Positions 10,768-22,708 of a stretch of DNA of 64,000 nt are shown here, piece after piece (position 1 is the stretch's first letter; each line of letters opens with the position of its first letter). Source of the DNA: Bimuria novae-zelandiae CBS 107.79 (lineage: Eukaryota; Ascomycota; Dothideomycetes; Pleosporales; Didymosphaeriaceae); the NCBI GenBank assembly GCA_010015655.1, contig ML976692.1, forward strand, positions 588,158 to 652,157, written 5' to 3'. A program made the translations under genes and the position numbers. The notes beneath the pieces were generated by a model that saw only the letters and a program-made list of their open reading frames with translations, had not been told where the DNA came from and searched no databases.

Positions 10768-12656
10768 CTCGCCCCACACGCCAACCGGAGGTTGGCCCTG
10801 CGCAGCCCAACGTAACTTCGCAGCCTAACGTAACTTTTCGTCGCGGATTTTTCTATTTTCTTAATGAACAACCTATAACTATGCCTAAATATTATGGCAA
10901 GAGCTATAAAATTAAGTAGCGTATTTCTAATTATCTCTCTAGTTTTTCTAGCTTAGAAATACCTAATTTTGCAGCTGCAGCACGCGAATGGAGCGTGCCT
11001 GTTTCGCGACTTCGAGCGCGCGCTGGAGGCCAGATCAGCTGCTATAACCGCAGCGGCACGAATCTACGACTCTTAGAGACCTAGGATAAAGCGCTAAAGT
11101 TATATATACGTCGCTGCGACACTATTAGCATACTATACCTTATACTATAGTTAAAAAGTACTACTTAATATATCCTTAATCGCGCGTACCCTAATAGCAG
11201 AGCTTCCCTACTTAGTAAGGACTAGCTATTATAATAGCTATTAAGAAATCTAGACTATCGCTATATAAAGCAAAAGTTATAGCATATTAATTATATAGTA
11301 ATAGCGACGTTTAAAGCTTATAGCTATTATTTTATTAAGCTTAAAAAGGTGATATACACCTACAGCGTCACCCCATCAGACACCTATAATATAGACGAAA
11401 CCAGCTTCTGCATAGGCGTTAGTAGCAATTAATAAATTATTACTATAAAGTTTAATTATCCTTATATCTTTGCGTTAGAGACGTTACGCGATTATATTAT
11501 AAGTATTAAATTAATCTCTAGCGATAGAGAGGTGCTCGAACCTATGCTTATTATATAGGCCGTTAATTACCTTTATTACTAGTATACAAATACGGCGCTG
11601 CCTAATAGCTATATAATCGCTATATTAATATTAGGATACGCTAATAACTTTATTTTAATAGAGTAGCTAAAGTTCTTTAAAATATAAACGCGCGCGCGCT
11701 AGAAAGGCGTATAATAATTACTTATATTTAATAGATTTAGTAGCTACCTTACTATTAAGTTTATATAGTTCTGCGATAATTATAAGATACTCCCCTTTTT
11801 ACTATTACTATATTTATCACATTATCTGCAGCCTCTAGACGTCGTCTGTTTTTAGCTATTAAAGCAGAATTATAAAAAAGCTATAAAAATAGCCACCCGA
11901 ACTGGCTGCATAGACTTTAACAAAGTCAAATTTTTACATGCAATCTATAGGATTAGGATAGATATATTTAAGCGTAGTATAATCCTAAGCGCCTAGGAGA
12001 AAGCTAGGATCTTTCTATTTAATCTAGAGCTTGTTTACATAAAGCTGCTAGCACCTATCTAGACGCTATCCCTATTAGTTCAATCCGCTATTAATTCGAG
12101 CCCTATCGCTAATACACCTATAGCATATCAGCGGCAGCATCAAAAAATGTCGCGCGCCCTAGAGAGAAGCAATATATTAAGCAGGAGGCTTACAAAATTC
12201 CTAGAAAGCTCGTAATTACTAATTAATAGTCTCGCGCTGGCCCAGCGCGACCTTATAGATATTACTATAGCAGCTTAACAACGCTAAAAAAGGCAGATTA
12301 AAGATAAAAGGCTAGTATAAAAAGGCGGTGTAGTAACTATTAAAGCAGCGCGATAAGTAATTAATTAACGTATAAAGCTTAAGGCTTAAAAGGTTGCTTA
12401 AAAAGCTATAAAAACGTATAAGAACGCTTACTTGCAGAGCTTATAAAATTAGCCCTAATAGGTCCTATCTCTTAGAGAGATAACTATAGATCCTGCCCTA
12501 CTTGCTACACCAACTCCACTGTATATTAGCCCATATAATTAAAGTCTACGCTGCCAAAAGACTGGATCAATTTCGATTCTCTATACAAAGTTACGTTAGG
12601 CTGCGAAGTTACGTTGGGCTGCGCAGGGCCAACCTCCGGTTGGCGTGTGGGGCGAG
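10768..12656 (+). mobile_element. Fot1/pogo-type Tc1-mariner element with perfect 70-bp TIRs, RIPed interior
   Basis: 1889 bp flanked by TA dinucleotides (10766-10767 and 12657-12658). The termini, starting CTCGCCCCACACGCC, are perfect inverted repeats for 70 bp and contain two tandem copies of an 18-bp unit (CGCAGCCCAACGTAACTT type). Between them the sequence is AT-rich. On the plus strand a decayed frame near 10.93-11.15 kb reads AAAAREWSVPVSRLRAR, like the N-terminal helix-turn-helix of pogo/Fot1 transposases, then continues with stops where Trp or Gln would be expected. Length, TA target and motif all fit a Fot1-like element. It is inactive unless mobilised in trans. Confidence 0.88.
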
Positions 12657-12658
12657 TA

Positions 12659-15600
12659 GTTAGTTACCTTGTGTAGGAGATAGATGCCGCGGGGTGCGCC
12701 CAATGAGAATGACCGCCGCGGCGTGGCTGCGTGCACGCGTGGTGCACGTGTGGCGATCTAAGGCTATCGCACGCACTGAAGGATTCTACTTAATATTATG
12801 AGGTATGAGACGCGATGGTGTTGGGGATATCGTGATAGCTTCGTAGGTCCAGATGTCGCTTCGATGCGTGATTCCAGTGTTGGCATGGTGCTTGCGGACG
12901 GCAGAACGGCACGGCATGTCATTGTGGACACAGTTCTGTGACGTGAGAGGATCGCTGGGTTAAGAAGAACCCGCCTTGGAAGCGTTCGCGATAACGCGCT
13001 GTTCCGGACCTTGGAGAGATCCACTGGGACGTGAGGTACATATACATGGGCATATGCACGACGCGCGTAGGCGCTTCATCCTCTGCGAGAACGCAGATTG
13101 GCATAGATAACGTCCGGTATAGGTCCCCAGGTGATCCAGCTTCAGGGATGTCAGAGTGACATTCTGCATTCACGCGCATATTGGAGGTTTGGTGTTACTG
13201 AAGGAATGCATGATGCAGCATGCACGGAAACTTCTAGGTGAATTGATACTCTCTTGCTCGCTTGTCGAGCATCGGTGTTTACGAGCGCGCGGTGGATGAC
13301 AATTTCCGTATGATATCACGCTGATGTATGATTTGGAAGGGCAGATGGTACTGATAGAGGACCATCCCCCAGTCCTCTTGGCATTTATTGATGGAAGCGC
13401 CCGCCTGCGTCGCCAAACATGCAATCCTATGAGAATTGGAATTGAGATGAGTATAGGGCGATACGTGCGCGCTCTTGAAAGACCACGTTCTCCGATGGTT
13501 ACATCGGAGTCAAAGCTAAGGAATCCCAAGACTTCATCGATGTCGGCAGCGTGTAGAGTAAAGTAGGTAGCGATAGAGGCGCCCATCACGTCGAGCCGTG
13601 ATAGCAACCATGCTTCCGATATTTTGTCCCTCCGACTCCCGGACAAGGACCGAGCCGCCTTGAATGACCATGTGCGAAGATGGTGATACCGTCGTCAAGG
13701 CACACAGCATGTCCAGCCGCCCATCCAGCCGCCAGAGCCACCTCCATTATAGCCTTTCCTCGTACTCAACACCACTACTGCTTCATCATCGCATCCTTCA
13801 ACACTGCCTCTCCATGTCACCAAATTTACATTCAGGCTGTTGAGGCATCGAATAGTTTCAAGAGCGTAGCGTGTCTGCGTCCCTTCCTCGGCGCAATTTT
13901 GCCGCGCAGGGAACCCATCCGAAGCCACGACGGTCTGGCAGTGGCCCGCAGGGTCACGGCCTGCTTCATTCCGCGCCGCGGAAAATGTGCCCGCTATGAT
14001 CTACGAAAGTGGTGTCAATCCTTTGAGCAGCAGCGCTGCTCGCCATCTGTCGCGAATCATTCCATGATTCATCCTACTAAAATCGGTGGAGTCTAGGGGC
14101 TCCGCCTGCATATGTAGGGTCACCGTGCGGCGGTCGCAGTTCCACTTCACGTGCAGTGGCCCCCAGAGAACAGTAATTTATCGCCGGATGGACGGCTCTG
14201 CCGGGACTCCGAGGACAGTCATCTGATAAGTCCGGGTAAACCCCGTTATTGGGGAGAATAAGTAACGCATTTTGGCCCCAATTAGGCAGTTAGCCCCTAA
14301 CCTCATGTAAGTTTTTGCGGTAGTGACATGATGGTACCTCAGGCCGTTGTCGCTTGCCAGCGTCTCCTCTTCTCTCGTGCGAAGCTCGACAGCGGTAAAC
14401 ATGTGTACTGTAGAACTTTGGAACTAATTGACCCATGTGCAAGTTCCAGACTCCAGAGTCGCATACCGGACTGTCGCTTTTTTCTTTTAGTGAGTCGATA
14501 ATGCGCCCTCCTCCACTGCCCGCCCCATCGGAAGCATGATATCAGATGGCGGACGGAGAAAAAACCTACCAGGTTTTCGACACCAGAGATCTTGCAGGCC
14601 TTGATGCTAGACTACCCGCCCTTGTATAGCGAGGCATACTCCAACGACCCCGCATCGCACGCTTCCGTACAGCCTTATTGCGAACCAGGTGCACCCTTTC
14701 AGAGCGCCACCACCAAAAATAGGATGAGATCGACAACGACGACTGCGATTTTCGTACAAGGAGCAGGATGATTAAGGTGCGGTTGAGCGTTAATTATACG
14801 CGAGCATCATCGACGAGGGATGCTGGAAAGACCCGCAAAATGGGCTGTGTCTTGGAACGCTCCGCCACCACTAATAGCACCACTTTGGGACGTATTAGTC
14901 GATGAAAGGGAGGATCGTCTCTAGGCGCCATTGGATGGTACGTGTGCGTGGTAGAAGGCTAGCAGCCTTTTGTTTCAGGTTGGCGGTGAAAGGTCCGTGA
15001 CCTTTGCGCGAAAAGGGAGCAAAATGTCGTCGGAAGCTAACCGATAGGAATCTTGCGTCAGGCCATCAGCATCCATTATTTGTGAGGAAGGACTGCAGAT
15101 GGAGGATTAAGTCGGCGCTTCGAGTGCTGCAACAAAGAGGCTGCGATATGAAGATGCGGCAAGCGAGGAATTGGCCGCACTCCAATCGAGGGTGGATGGC
15201 CCATTCCTTCGCGCGAGAGGCCTTGTCGCCATCTCGAGGGTGATTTGCAACAACAACATCATGATGCGAGGACGATGGAGCCGTTCTCGGCTATCTGCGC
15301 ACACTCCTTGATCTTCATATGTGGCTTGAAATGTGGTTGGTTGTTGCTCCGTGGAAATCCGACTGCCAGAGTGACAGCTGTTTCAACATCCAGCGTTTCA
15401 GACACCCACATTTTTGCCCCAGGGACCAAGATGTGGGTATGAGAGATTGTTACCGGCGATGACGGCAATGTACTGCACTGCCATCAAAATCAATAAATTC
15501 GCCCTGCGCCCTATTGGTTGAATTCGTGCCTAGTAAGCTTATCCCAATACTCCGATGCACGCAAACCTCCACACCTTCTGGAAGAACTATATGGTAGCCC

Positions 15601-18176
15601 GATCGGGTAAGCGCCCAGTGAGCAGGAAGAAGGAAGATAAAAACTCCTACTTGCGGCGATATTACCCCGAAATGGGACCGGAGTGGTGTTCGCGCTAACT
15701 TCCGAGACAGGCAGGCCGTCTAGAGTGAATGGGGCCAATTCGTTGCTCTCCCGTGACTATCAGTCGAGCGAACCCTGGACGAGTGGATCGGCACCGTCAG
15801 CCAGTATGTACCCAACCCAGCGCGCACATGAGGAGGATTCTGGCCAGATTCATCCATGGTCGCGATGTCCGCTGATGAATCTAGCAGCGCGGAGGAAGAT
15901 CGCAGGCAATAGTTGAGGGAACTCCTTCCAAAACGAGAGCTGTGAAGGATGATAGCGGCCGACTGGTAGGCCAAACTACTGACTGAAATGTTGTAACGCT
16001 CTACGAAATGCTGGTCAGAGACTGCATGCAGCCCAGGAGTGAAGCAGGCTGGCCTAAAGTTGAGGCGGAGGCACACGGCCATCCTGGTATAGCAGCCATT
16101 GTGAGGTAGTACACACACGGCTGTCAGGATGAGGCGTGGAGCAAGTTGCAGGTACACGACGCTGGCAAGGCCCGTCCTCGTGGCCTGAGTAAAGAGTTGT
16201 TTCATCGAACGCAGTTCTGGACTTTCCTGTCTGCGCCGTGCCTGTCGATAGCTTGCAGTTGCAGCAGTAGCACACGCAAGAGAAATGAAGCAATTATACT
16301 CTGAACAGTTTACTGTACGAAAGCCGTACACTACTCCTGTTAGCGGAGGCCGCTGTCGTAATGATGCATTGTTAGTTGCGTCGGTTACAACCAGCGTACC
16401 GTCGCCAGTTGCTAACCGCCGGACTACGGCAGCGATATAGAATTCTTCCGGTGTGCATACGAGCACACGCAAGAAGTTTGGGGGCGAGGAACCAGGAGAG
16501 CGCAAACGAGCTCTGTAGCTCGTGTAGAACTTGGGCGCGCACGGAACGGCGTGGAATGTTCCTTCGGCCTGCTTCTGAGGCTGTCAAACGTCCTCTAGGC
16601 TCGAGGATGGATTGCCCGATTCCCGTTCTGGTACGAGACATGCACATCCCACGAATCTGCAGTGTGGGGGCAGCGTCACTCGCTTCTCGGGTGTAGCGGC
16701 GCCAGGCGAAGCAGACACTTGGTTGGGAATAGCTTCCAGGCACCGTCTTGTCTCCTGGTATCAGCAAGAAGAGCCTTCAGGGAAGAAGCTTGGTAGCACG
16801 ACGGTTTTGCTGATGATCAGTCGTGCGTGGGCGGGCGCCAATGAAGACCTGAGGAAGCAGTGTAGAAAAATGGAGGCCGCCACCCTGATTGGCTAAGCTA
16901 ACCACTGTACCCTCTGTGCTTCGCCTCTTCGAGCGGGTATAGGCCAAAAATAATTCCAAAAGAAGACGAAAAAGCTCACGCTCACCTCAAACATACGCAG
17001 GTACCGTACGTGTCACACTCGCTAAAGTCTCACCACACCATGGCATGGGGAAACAGGAGCCCTCTTCTGGTCTGTGACGTGTGACGGTCGACCTGTTCCT
17101 GAAAGTTGAGGTGCGCCTGAGAGCGTTGCGCTCCTCAGCGCCAGTGCCGTCAAGGTTCGGGGACTAAAGCGGGAACCAAGCGTTTAGCCAGAGGCTGGCC
17201 AGTGGCGGGGGCGATGTCACTGCACCCATACGGAACGGGAATGGCGCGTTCCCCTAGATCGTGAGATACGATCGTGGAGCCTTGATCCTTCTCGGCAGAG
17301 GAGTGCGGATCAGGATAATGTGGGCTGTTGTCATCAGAATGGACGACAAAATACCTAAATTTGGACCCAGGTGGAGGTGGAGGTCAAAGTGGGCTTCTTG
17401 CATGCTGGCCCTGGTCGTAGTACTTGGCAGCGTGAATGTATCCCAGAGGAGTGGGAACTGGTAGACGTTCCGCAAAGCTGCATGCTCTGGGAGAGATCCG
17501 TTTCAGACATATCGCGCTCTGGAACGTGAAGACAGCGATATACACCTCCGTACCTGCCAAGGGTCGGCGTGTGGTGCGGCGTGTGGTGCGGCGAATGGGT
17601 GCAAGCCAGCCAGCCTTGCCGTGCAGATGTCGTGCAGTCTCGCTCTCGTGAGATGGGCATCGCGCCGGGGTTCGCAAAGTGGAAGAAACCCCTGTCGAGA
17701 GAGGAGCGCACCGTCAGCATCACCCCCTGCTAAGTAATCCACTTTTATTGGCCCAAGGCTGAGCCCAGCTGCCCAAAGCGGCCTGGACGTGGGCCTCCGT
17801 GCATGAGCGTAAGGGTGGTCTGGGCGCATGCTAGGGGGTGAAGATGCAGGCGTCTGATGCTGCTGGTGCCAAATCAATATCTTAGCGTACACGGCCATGT
17901 CCCGTTTTGGGCACTAGGAAGGCTGGGGGCTCTCTTACATCGCAACGTGCATGCCAGGATCTGAGCATGGGTGTAGGCGCACATGGGTCGACAGGCCCCA
18001 TGTCTGACCACACTGTGGGCAGCCGTCGTGCCGCGGACGATAGATACATAAGGTCCGTCGGCCTCAGCAGGGGAAAGAGCTCCACGAACTACTCTCTCCG
18101 AGTACCACACCCATACACTCGATCGGGACTTCTCATCTAAAAGATCGTCAGCCATTCATACCATCCGATCACCACA
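12659..18176. other. Long gene-poor, GC-balanced region
   Basis: About 5.5 kb without a gene I can support. The longest open frames are 15720-16505 (minus, 261 codons) and 13170-13646 (minus, 158 codons). Neither has a recognisable domain, and both overlap other open frames, so they are probably chance frames in GC-balanced DNA. A short tandem repeat of a GTGTGGTGCGGC unit (two copies) lies near 17.57 kb. The last few hundred bases are presumably the promoter of the transcription factor gene at 18177. Confidence 0.5.
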
Positions 18177-19604
18177 ATGAACACCATGGAGTTCAAGCAA
18201 CAGACCCCCGAGTGGCAGCCTCCGCTAACACCATCTCAACCTATCCCACCAACTTCGACTCCTCGCCCAGCTACCACCACACCCAAGTCTGCCAACGACC
18301 GGAGACCAAAGCTACGAGCTTCGTGCGATGCTTGTGCAGCTTCCAAGGTCAAGTGCAGCAAAGAGCACCCCATCTGCGCTCGGTGCCGGGCCAATGGCTC
18401 CCAGTGCATCTACGGCGTCTCCAGGAAGCACGGGAAGCCGGGACGGACACGGAAGAGGAACCCAGATGGCACTCCTTTCATCAAGGCCTCGAAGCAGCGG
18501 CCTTCTCCTGATGGCAGCGAGTTCAGCAAGTTCAGGGTGCGACCTGAGCCCATCATCCCTTCCCGCGAAGCCACTCCTTCTTCTAACTGGTCACCCACGC
18601 CCAGCTGGCCTGCGACGCCAGAGTTCGAGTTTGAGATGACCCCAGAGCCCTTCTACCTGGAGCCATCGCCCGATTTCAACTACATGGGTGACATGTCAGC
18701 TTACATGCCGCTCCAACCCGAATTCGAACCTTTCCAACAGCCTATCCAGTCTGAGCTTACGTTCATCGACCCTTTCGCACGTAAGCAATCGGTTAGGCTT
18801 GATCTGCCCGACATCCAGGCCATCAGAGACTTTGTCACTGTCGACACACTGAACACAGTGAACCCTATGCAGTTCCCAGAGGTCCCTTTCCCTGAGAGCA
18901 TGCCCATGGACAACGGCTTCCTGCCCCCGTCCAACACTGTTTCTCCTCACAGCCCCAAGCACAACCCCTCATATACCCTGAACCCGCTCCGGGTCAGCAT
19001 CTCGATGCCTTCGCAGCACTGCTGCTACACGCTCGCCTACTCGACACTTGAGAGCTTGCGCATCATCAACCCGGAGAATTCTACCAACGTCGAGCTCAAG
19101 AGCCTTGACTCAGTTCTCTCCATCACAAAGGATGCTGTCGCCAACGTGCTGCAGCTCCTTCAGTGCCCTTGCTCTTCCGACGCGCACCTCGCAATGCTCT
19201 ACTCCAGCATCACCTCCAAGATCCTCACGTGGTACCAAATCGCCGCGGGCGTCCAACCCACTGTGCCCTCAACGCCGCCGCTTAGCGTCGCCTCCTCGCC
19301 CTCCTCTTCCGTCTTCTCTTCGCCGCTCTCGACGCCTTCCTCCGACAACACAACCTTCAACATTGCCGTGCAGCCTATCAAGATCGGGGTGTTCGAGTTC
19401 GATGAGGATATGCAGCAATCGCTGCGCCGGCAGGTGGTCCTTCGCGAGCTGCGCAAGTGCGGCACACTCGTCGATGTGCTGGCGAACTGGGGTAACCCTC
19501 AGAAGACGACGCAGGCCGAATACCTGTACGACGTTCTGGGCGCGTGGCTCAAGACAGAGCTCTACAAGACGCTGCGCGAGGTTGAGGGCGAGCAGATGCT
19601 TTAA
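18177..19604 (+). CDS. Zn(II)2Cys6 transcription factor with AflR-like C-terminal domain
   Basis: A single-exon 475-residue fungal regulator. The DNA-binding binuclear zinc cluster is at residues about 45-75 (RASCDACAASKVKCSK...PICARCRANGSQCIYG: six cysteines with normal C-x2-C-x6-C and C-x2-C spacing). A basic linker GKPGRTRKRN follows. The middle is Pro/Ser/Thr-rich and probably disordered. The C-terminal part (from SQHCCYTLAYSTLE, with LLQCPCSSDAHLAMLYSSI) resembles the AflR domain found in pathway-specific regulators of polyketide clusters. It starts at the first ATG of the frame; a second in-frame ATG follows three codons later. No polyketide synthase or other biosynthetic gene lies in this window, so its targets are unknown. 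Nuclear localisation is inferred. Intact, with no RIP. Confidence 0.9.
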   Translation: MNTMEFKQQTPEWQPPLTPSQPIPPTSTPRPATTTPKSANDRRPKLRASCDACAASKVKCSKEHPICARCRANGSQCIYGVSRKHGKPGRTRKRNPDGTPFIKASKQRPSPDGSEFSKFRVRPEPIIPSREATPSSNWSPTPSWPATPEFEFEMTPEPFYLEPSPDFNYMGDMSAYMPLQPEFEPFQQPIQSELTFIDPFARKQSVRLDLPDIQAIRDFVTVDTLNTVNPMQFPEVPFPESMPMDNGFLPPSNTVSPHSPKHNPSYTLNPLRVSISMPSQHCCYTLAYSTLESLRIINPENSTNVELKSLDSVLSITKDAVANVLQLLQCPCSSDAHLAMLYSSITSKILTWYQIAAGVQPTVPSTPPLSVASSPSSSVFSSPLSTPSSDNTTFNIAVQPIKIGVFEFDEDMQQSLRRQVVLRELRKCGTLVDVLANWGNPQKTTQAEYLYDVLGAWLKTELYKTLREVEGEQML

Positions 19605-20760
19605 GCAACGCCTAACACATACACCTGTGCGCCTCCCGCAATCCTTCCTCGCTTCGCATGGGGCTTTCCGCCCTTGGCTGTTGGCCAACCATCCTCTTCT
19701 TTAGCGACATTTTGCATCTGCATTGGGGGTTATATCTTTTTCTATTCTGTATTGGCTGGGAACTTTTTTGTTTGATATCCAACTTTGCATGGGTGTTGTA
19801 CATTGCCAGCGACGCGCGTTTTGGTTCGCTTTGGCGCTCCGCTCGCTACGACGGACTGGGTGGCTTCGGCCGGGTTGCATCAAAATAGGCGTTTTTGATC
19901 TTTGCACGAAGGGTTACGACTTTTCGCATACTTTTGTAGATATGTAGAATATGACAAACTGTATATACGCATTGCCGTCTTTGTGCGCTGTTTTGTGATG
20001 TTGGGAATCTTGGAATGCGGCACAGTACATGCAAGCGCGAATGAGGGGGGGTTGGTGAGTACGTAAGCGGCCCTCATCCGAAACGACATCAACCACGATG
20101 ACTGTTCCTACTCTCAATCGACCATTTCCATAGAAACCGATGAGCCTATTGGAAACTGCGGTTTTTTAAACGCATTCGGTGGTTGAATAGTACCGGTGTA
20201 CTCTCGTCCTGCGTGGAAAGGGTAGGCGCTCCACAGTGCCATCGTTCCTACCACCCTCTACACCGAAGCGCTTGTCGAATCCACTGCCACTACACTGCTA
20301 CCCGGATTCTTGGCAGGTTCACAGCCCTGGATGGAGCCCTGGAGCCCTCAGATGCATGTGACCCTCGCACAATGAGGGTGTACGCTCCTCCAGTCGTCAA
20401 GCACTGCGCACGAGAGCATCGCATCCGCCTATTCGACTTGAGGCTGGAATATTATTCCACGATACTTTTCTCGCACTAAAATAACGGTAATCAAGATACT
20501 GGACAGGCTGCTGTTGTGCTAGCACATGGCTGTTCTTGCAGAAGATTCCTGGTGGGCTTTCTCGCCGTGTGTCAGGAAGCTCCGGCCCAACACTGCTCTG
20601 TGACACCTACAACAAACGTCACTCAACCTTGTAAGTTCGGGTTTTGCGAAGCCATCTGTGATAGAACTTTACAGCCCCGCTTGTACGCCGTGGCAACTTT
20701 TTAGACTTACTCTGCCGTCCGCGAAACCTTTGGATAAACACCTCACCATCTCCACGAGAC
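19605..20760. other. Intergenic region downstream of the AflR-like gene
   Basis: T-rich sequence just after the stop codon resembles a 3' UTR. Several short frames at 19.6-20.7 kb have no recognisable domain. No gene is supported. Confidence 0.55.
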
Positions 20761-21968
20761 ATGGCCACTCCCTTCGGCTTCTCGATCGGTGATTTCATCG
20801 CAAGTATACAAATCATCAACAAGGCGGTAAACACACTACTTGAAACAGGCGGAGCCAGTTCGGAGTATATACACACACTGCTGGAGCTCGAGGCGCTGCA
20901 AATGCTGTTGCGAAAAGTGCAGCAGGTTCAGTCGAGCGACATCGACTCCGAACTCTTAAACCAAATTTCATTTTGGAGCCAACAGTGCCACATCCCTCTA
21001 TCTACTTTCTTCAAAAAGCTTAAGGCCCTAGAAGGGGACTTGTCAATCCGAACGCATAGCAAAGTCACACCCTTGATAGCCAGCAAGAGGTCGTTCAGGA
21101 AGTTACAGTGGGCATTCGATCTGAAGAGCAAGTGGATGGGCTGAAAGCGTCACTCACAGCGCAGTTTACGCGATCGATGTTCTGCTTCACTTCATCAGTT
21201 TGTCAGTAAGAATTCATCGGTATCAGTGCCGGACCTAACGTAACCAGAGATGGACAAGCGTCAGTGATACAATCGCAAGAAGAGCTCAAACGCAGAGCAG
21301 ACGAACGCTTTACCAAGTCCGAGTATGACAACATGATGCTTCATCGAAAGATCGATGCATTGACCACGAATTTGCCTTTCGGACCATCGTGTATGCTTGA
21401 TTCATCACACATACCAACGGGTGATATCCACGAACATCCAGAACTTGCTCTCCAACAACTCTCTCGGCCACTGTCATCTACTATCCCCAGTTTTCTTCCT
21501 CCCATGGCCATGCAAGAAGATGCACTACAATTGCACCCTTAAGATCCAGCCGTATCGAATAGCGATTCCTTCCAGCTCGTGCTTCGACTTCCTACCCGTT
21601 CTGGTATCAAGAAGCACGTCCATACAACATTGGTCATTTCGCGGATGGCACTCAGTGACCTGGTCTTCCGGTTTCTACTCATGATGTCGATGTCGTACCG
21701 CCTGCTTCGCTTTGCGCAAGCCATACCATCCACATCAACCACTTTTCCTTCGAGTAACATTTCGTTCAAAGATATACTCGGGCGCTGGGCAGCTCTGTCG
21801 TTCGAGAACTTCCGCCACTACCCAGTCTTCCTCGCTCGGTTACAGTGCACATACAAAGGTTTACCAAGCGAGGCTGTAATTCATGACCATATGTTCGTTT
21901 TGTGCATCAAGGAGCGTGGACCGTCCTTCACGTGGTCAACTCAGGGAGAACTGGTCCTCGAATATTAG
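20761..21968 (+). pseudogene. Decayed fungal NLR/STAND N-terminal-like and ubiquitin-like-domain protein gene
   Basis: The N-terminus (MATPFGFSIGDFIASIQIIN) matches the opening PFGFSVGDFIA found in a large family of fungal proteins related to NLR/STAND N-terminal domains. Homology fails after LQWAF near 21120; the continuation (EEQVDGLKASLTAQF) lies in another frame, consistent with a 1-bp deletion. A plausible intron at about 21207-21248 (GTAAG...ACCAG) then joins to a frame from 21249. That frame is stopped by TAA at 21540-21542 but continues in register to 21968. The last part (ISFKDILGRWAALSFENFRHYPVF) resembles the ubiquitin-like C-terminal domain of the same family. A frameshift plus a nonsense codon suggests a pseudogene; an unusual intron pattern cannot be excluded. 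Confidence 0.6.
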
Positions 21969-22708
21969 ACCTGGGGCGCTCGTGATAATGTGTAAAAAGC
22001 TTCCTCTCTTGGGAGGCCGTAGGTGAGTTGTTAGGAGGCCCATGAGTAGGGCAACCTGCTAATTAGATAACTAGACAATTGTTTATGATAGTTTGAAAAA
22101 ATGTTTTGACGTTTTCTAAAGTCAGTGAGACATACACACGTCTTCGCTGTTGATTTCCTCCTGTTCCATATGTCGTATCATTCACCGTTCAATGGTATGT
22201 CAAGTGCTCAAAAAACCTCACTAGATTTACTAAGTGCTCTAAGTCTCGGTGGAGATTACCTAGTTCAGAACAATGAGCAATCTGGTGATGAGTCCAAAGT
22301 CATTATACAACCACAACCTAGTCGCTCTGATCCGCCAGTGGTATATCAAAGCATAGACTGCTTATAGTGGCAGTGTCACTGTGATCATGCAATCAATCAT
22401 GGAACCCCATGATGGTTCTGGTCAGCAACGACATGGTATCGAACCCTTCGGTAAGAGGACTCCAATATGATGTTTCATATTCATCTAATATATCATCCAG
22501 TCATGTATCGCCTACGCTCAACATCCCGAGGTGCAGATCCGATCAGCTGTCATACCCGGGCAGCAAAGCGGCCAAACCCCGAGACCGACCAGAAATGCTA
22601 TAGCTCGCTCGCTTGAAGCACCGTTATTGTACAGAAATTCATCATCTTAAACTTTTCCTTGCTGTAGCATTGAACAGCTTTACCCGTACACTCGGCACGA
22701 CACCAATA
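21969..22708. other. Intergenic region
   Basis: An 80-codon open frame at 22125-22367 has no recognisable domain and is not called as a gene. Nothing else was recognised. Confidence 0.5.

Noticed and set aside
12919..13646. Overlapping minus-strand frames of 86 and 158 codons
   Set aside because: No domain, no consistent intron linking them, and competing plus-strand frames; not supported as a gene.
15720..16505. 261-codon minus-strand open frame
   Set aside because: No recognisable domain, overlaps several other open frames in both strands, and lies in a region without gene structure; likely a chance frame.
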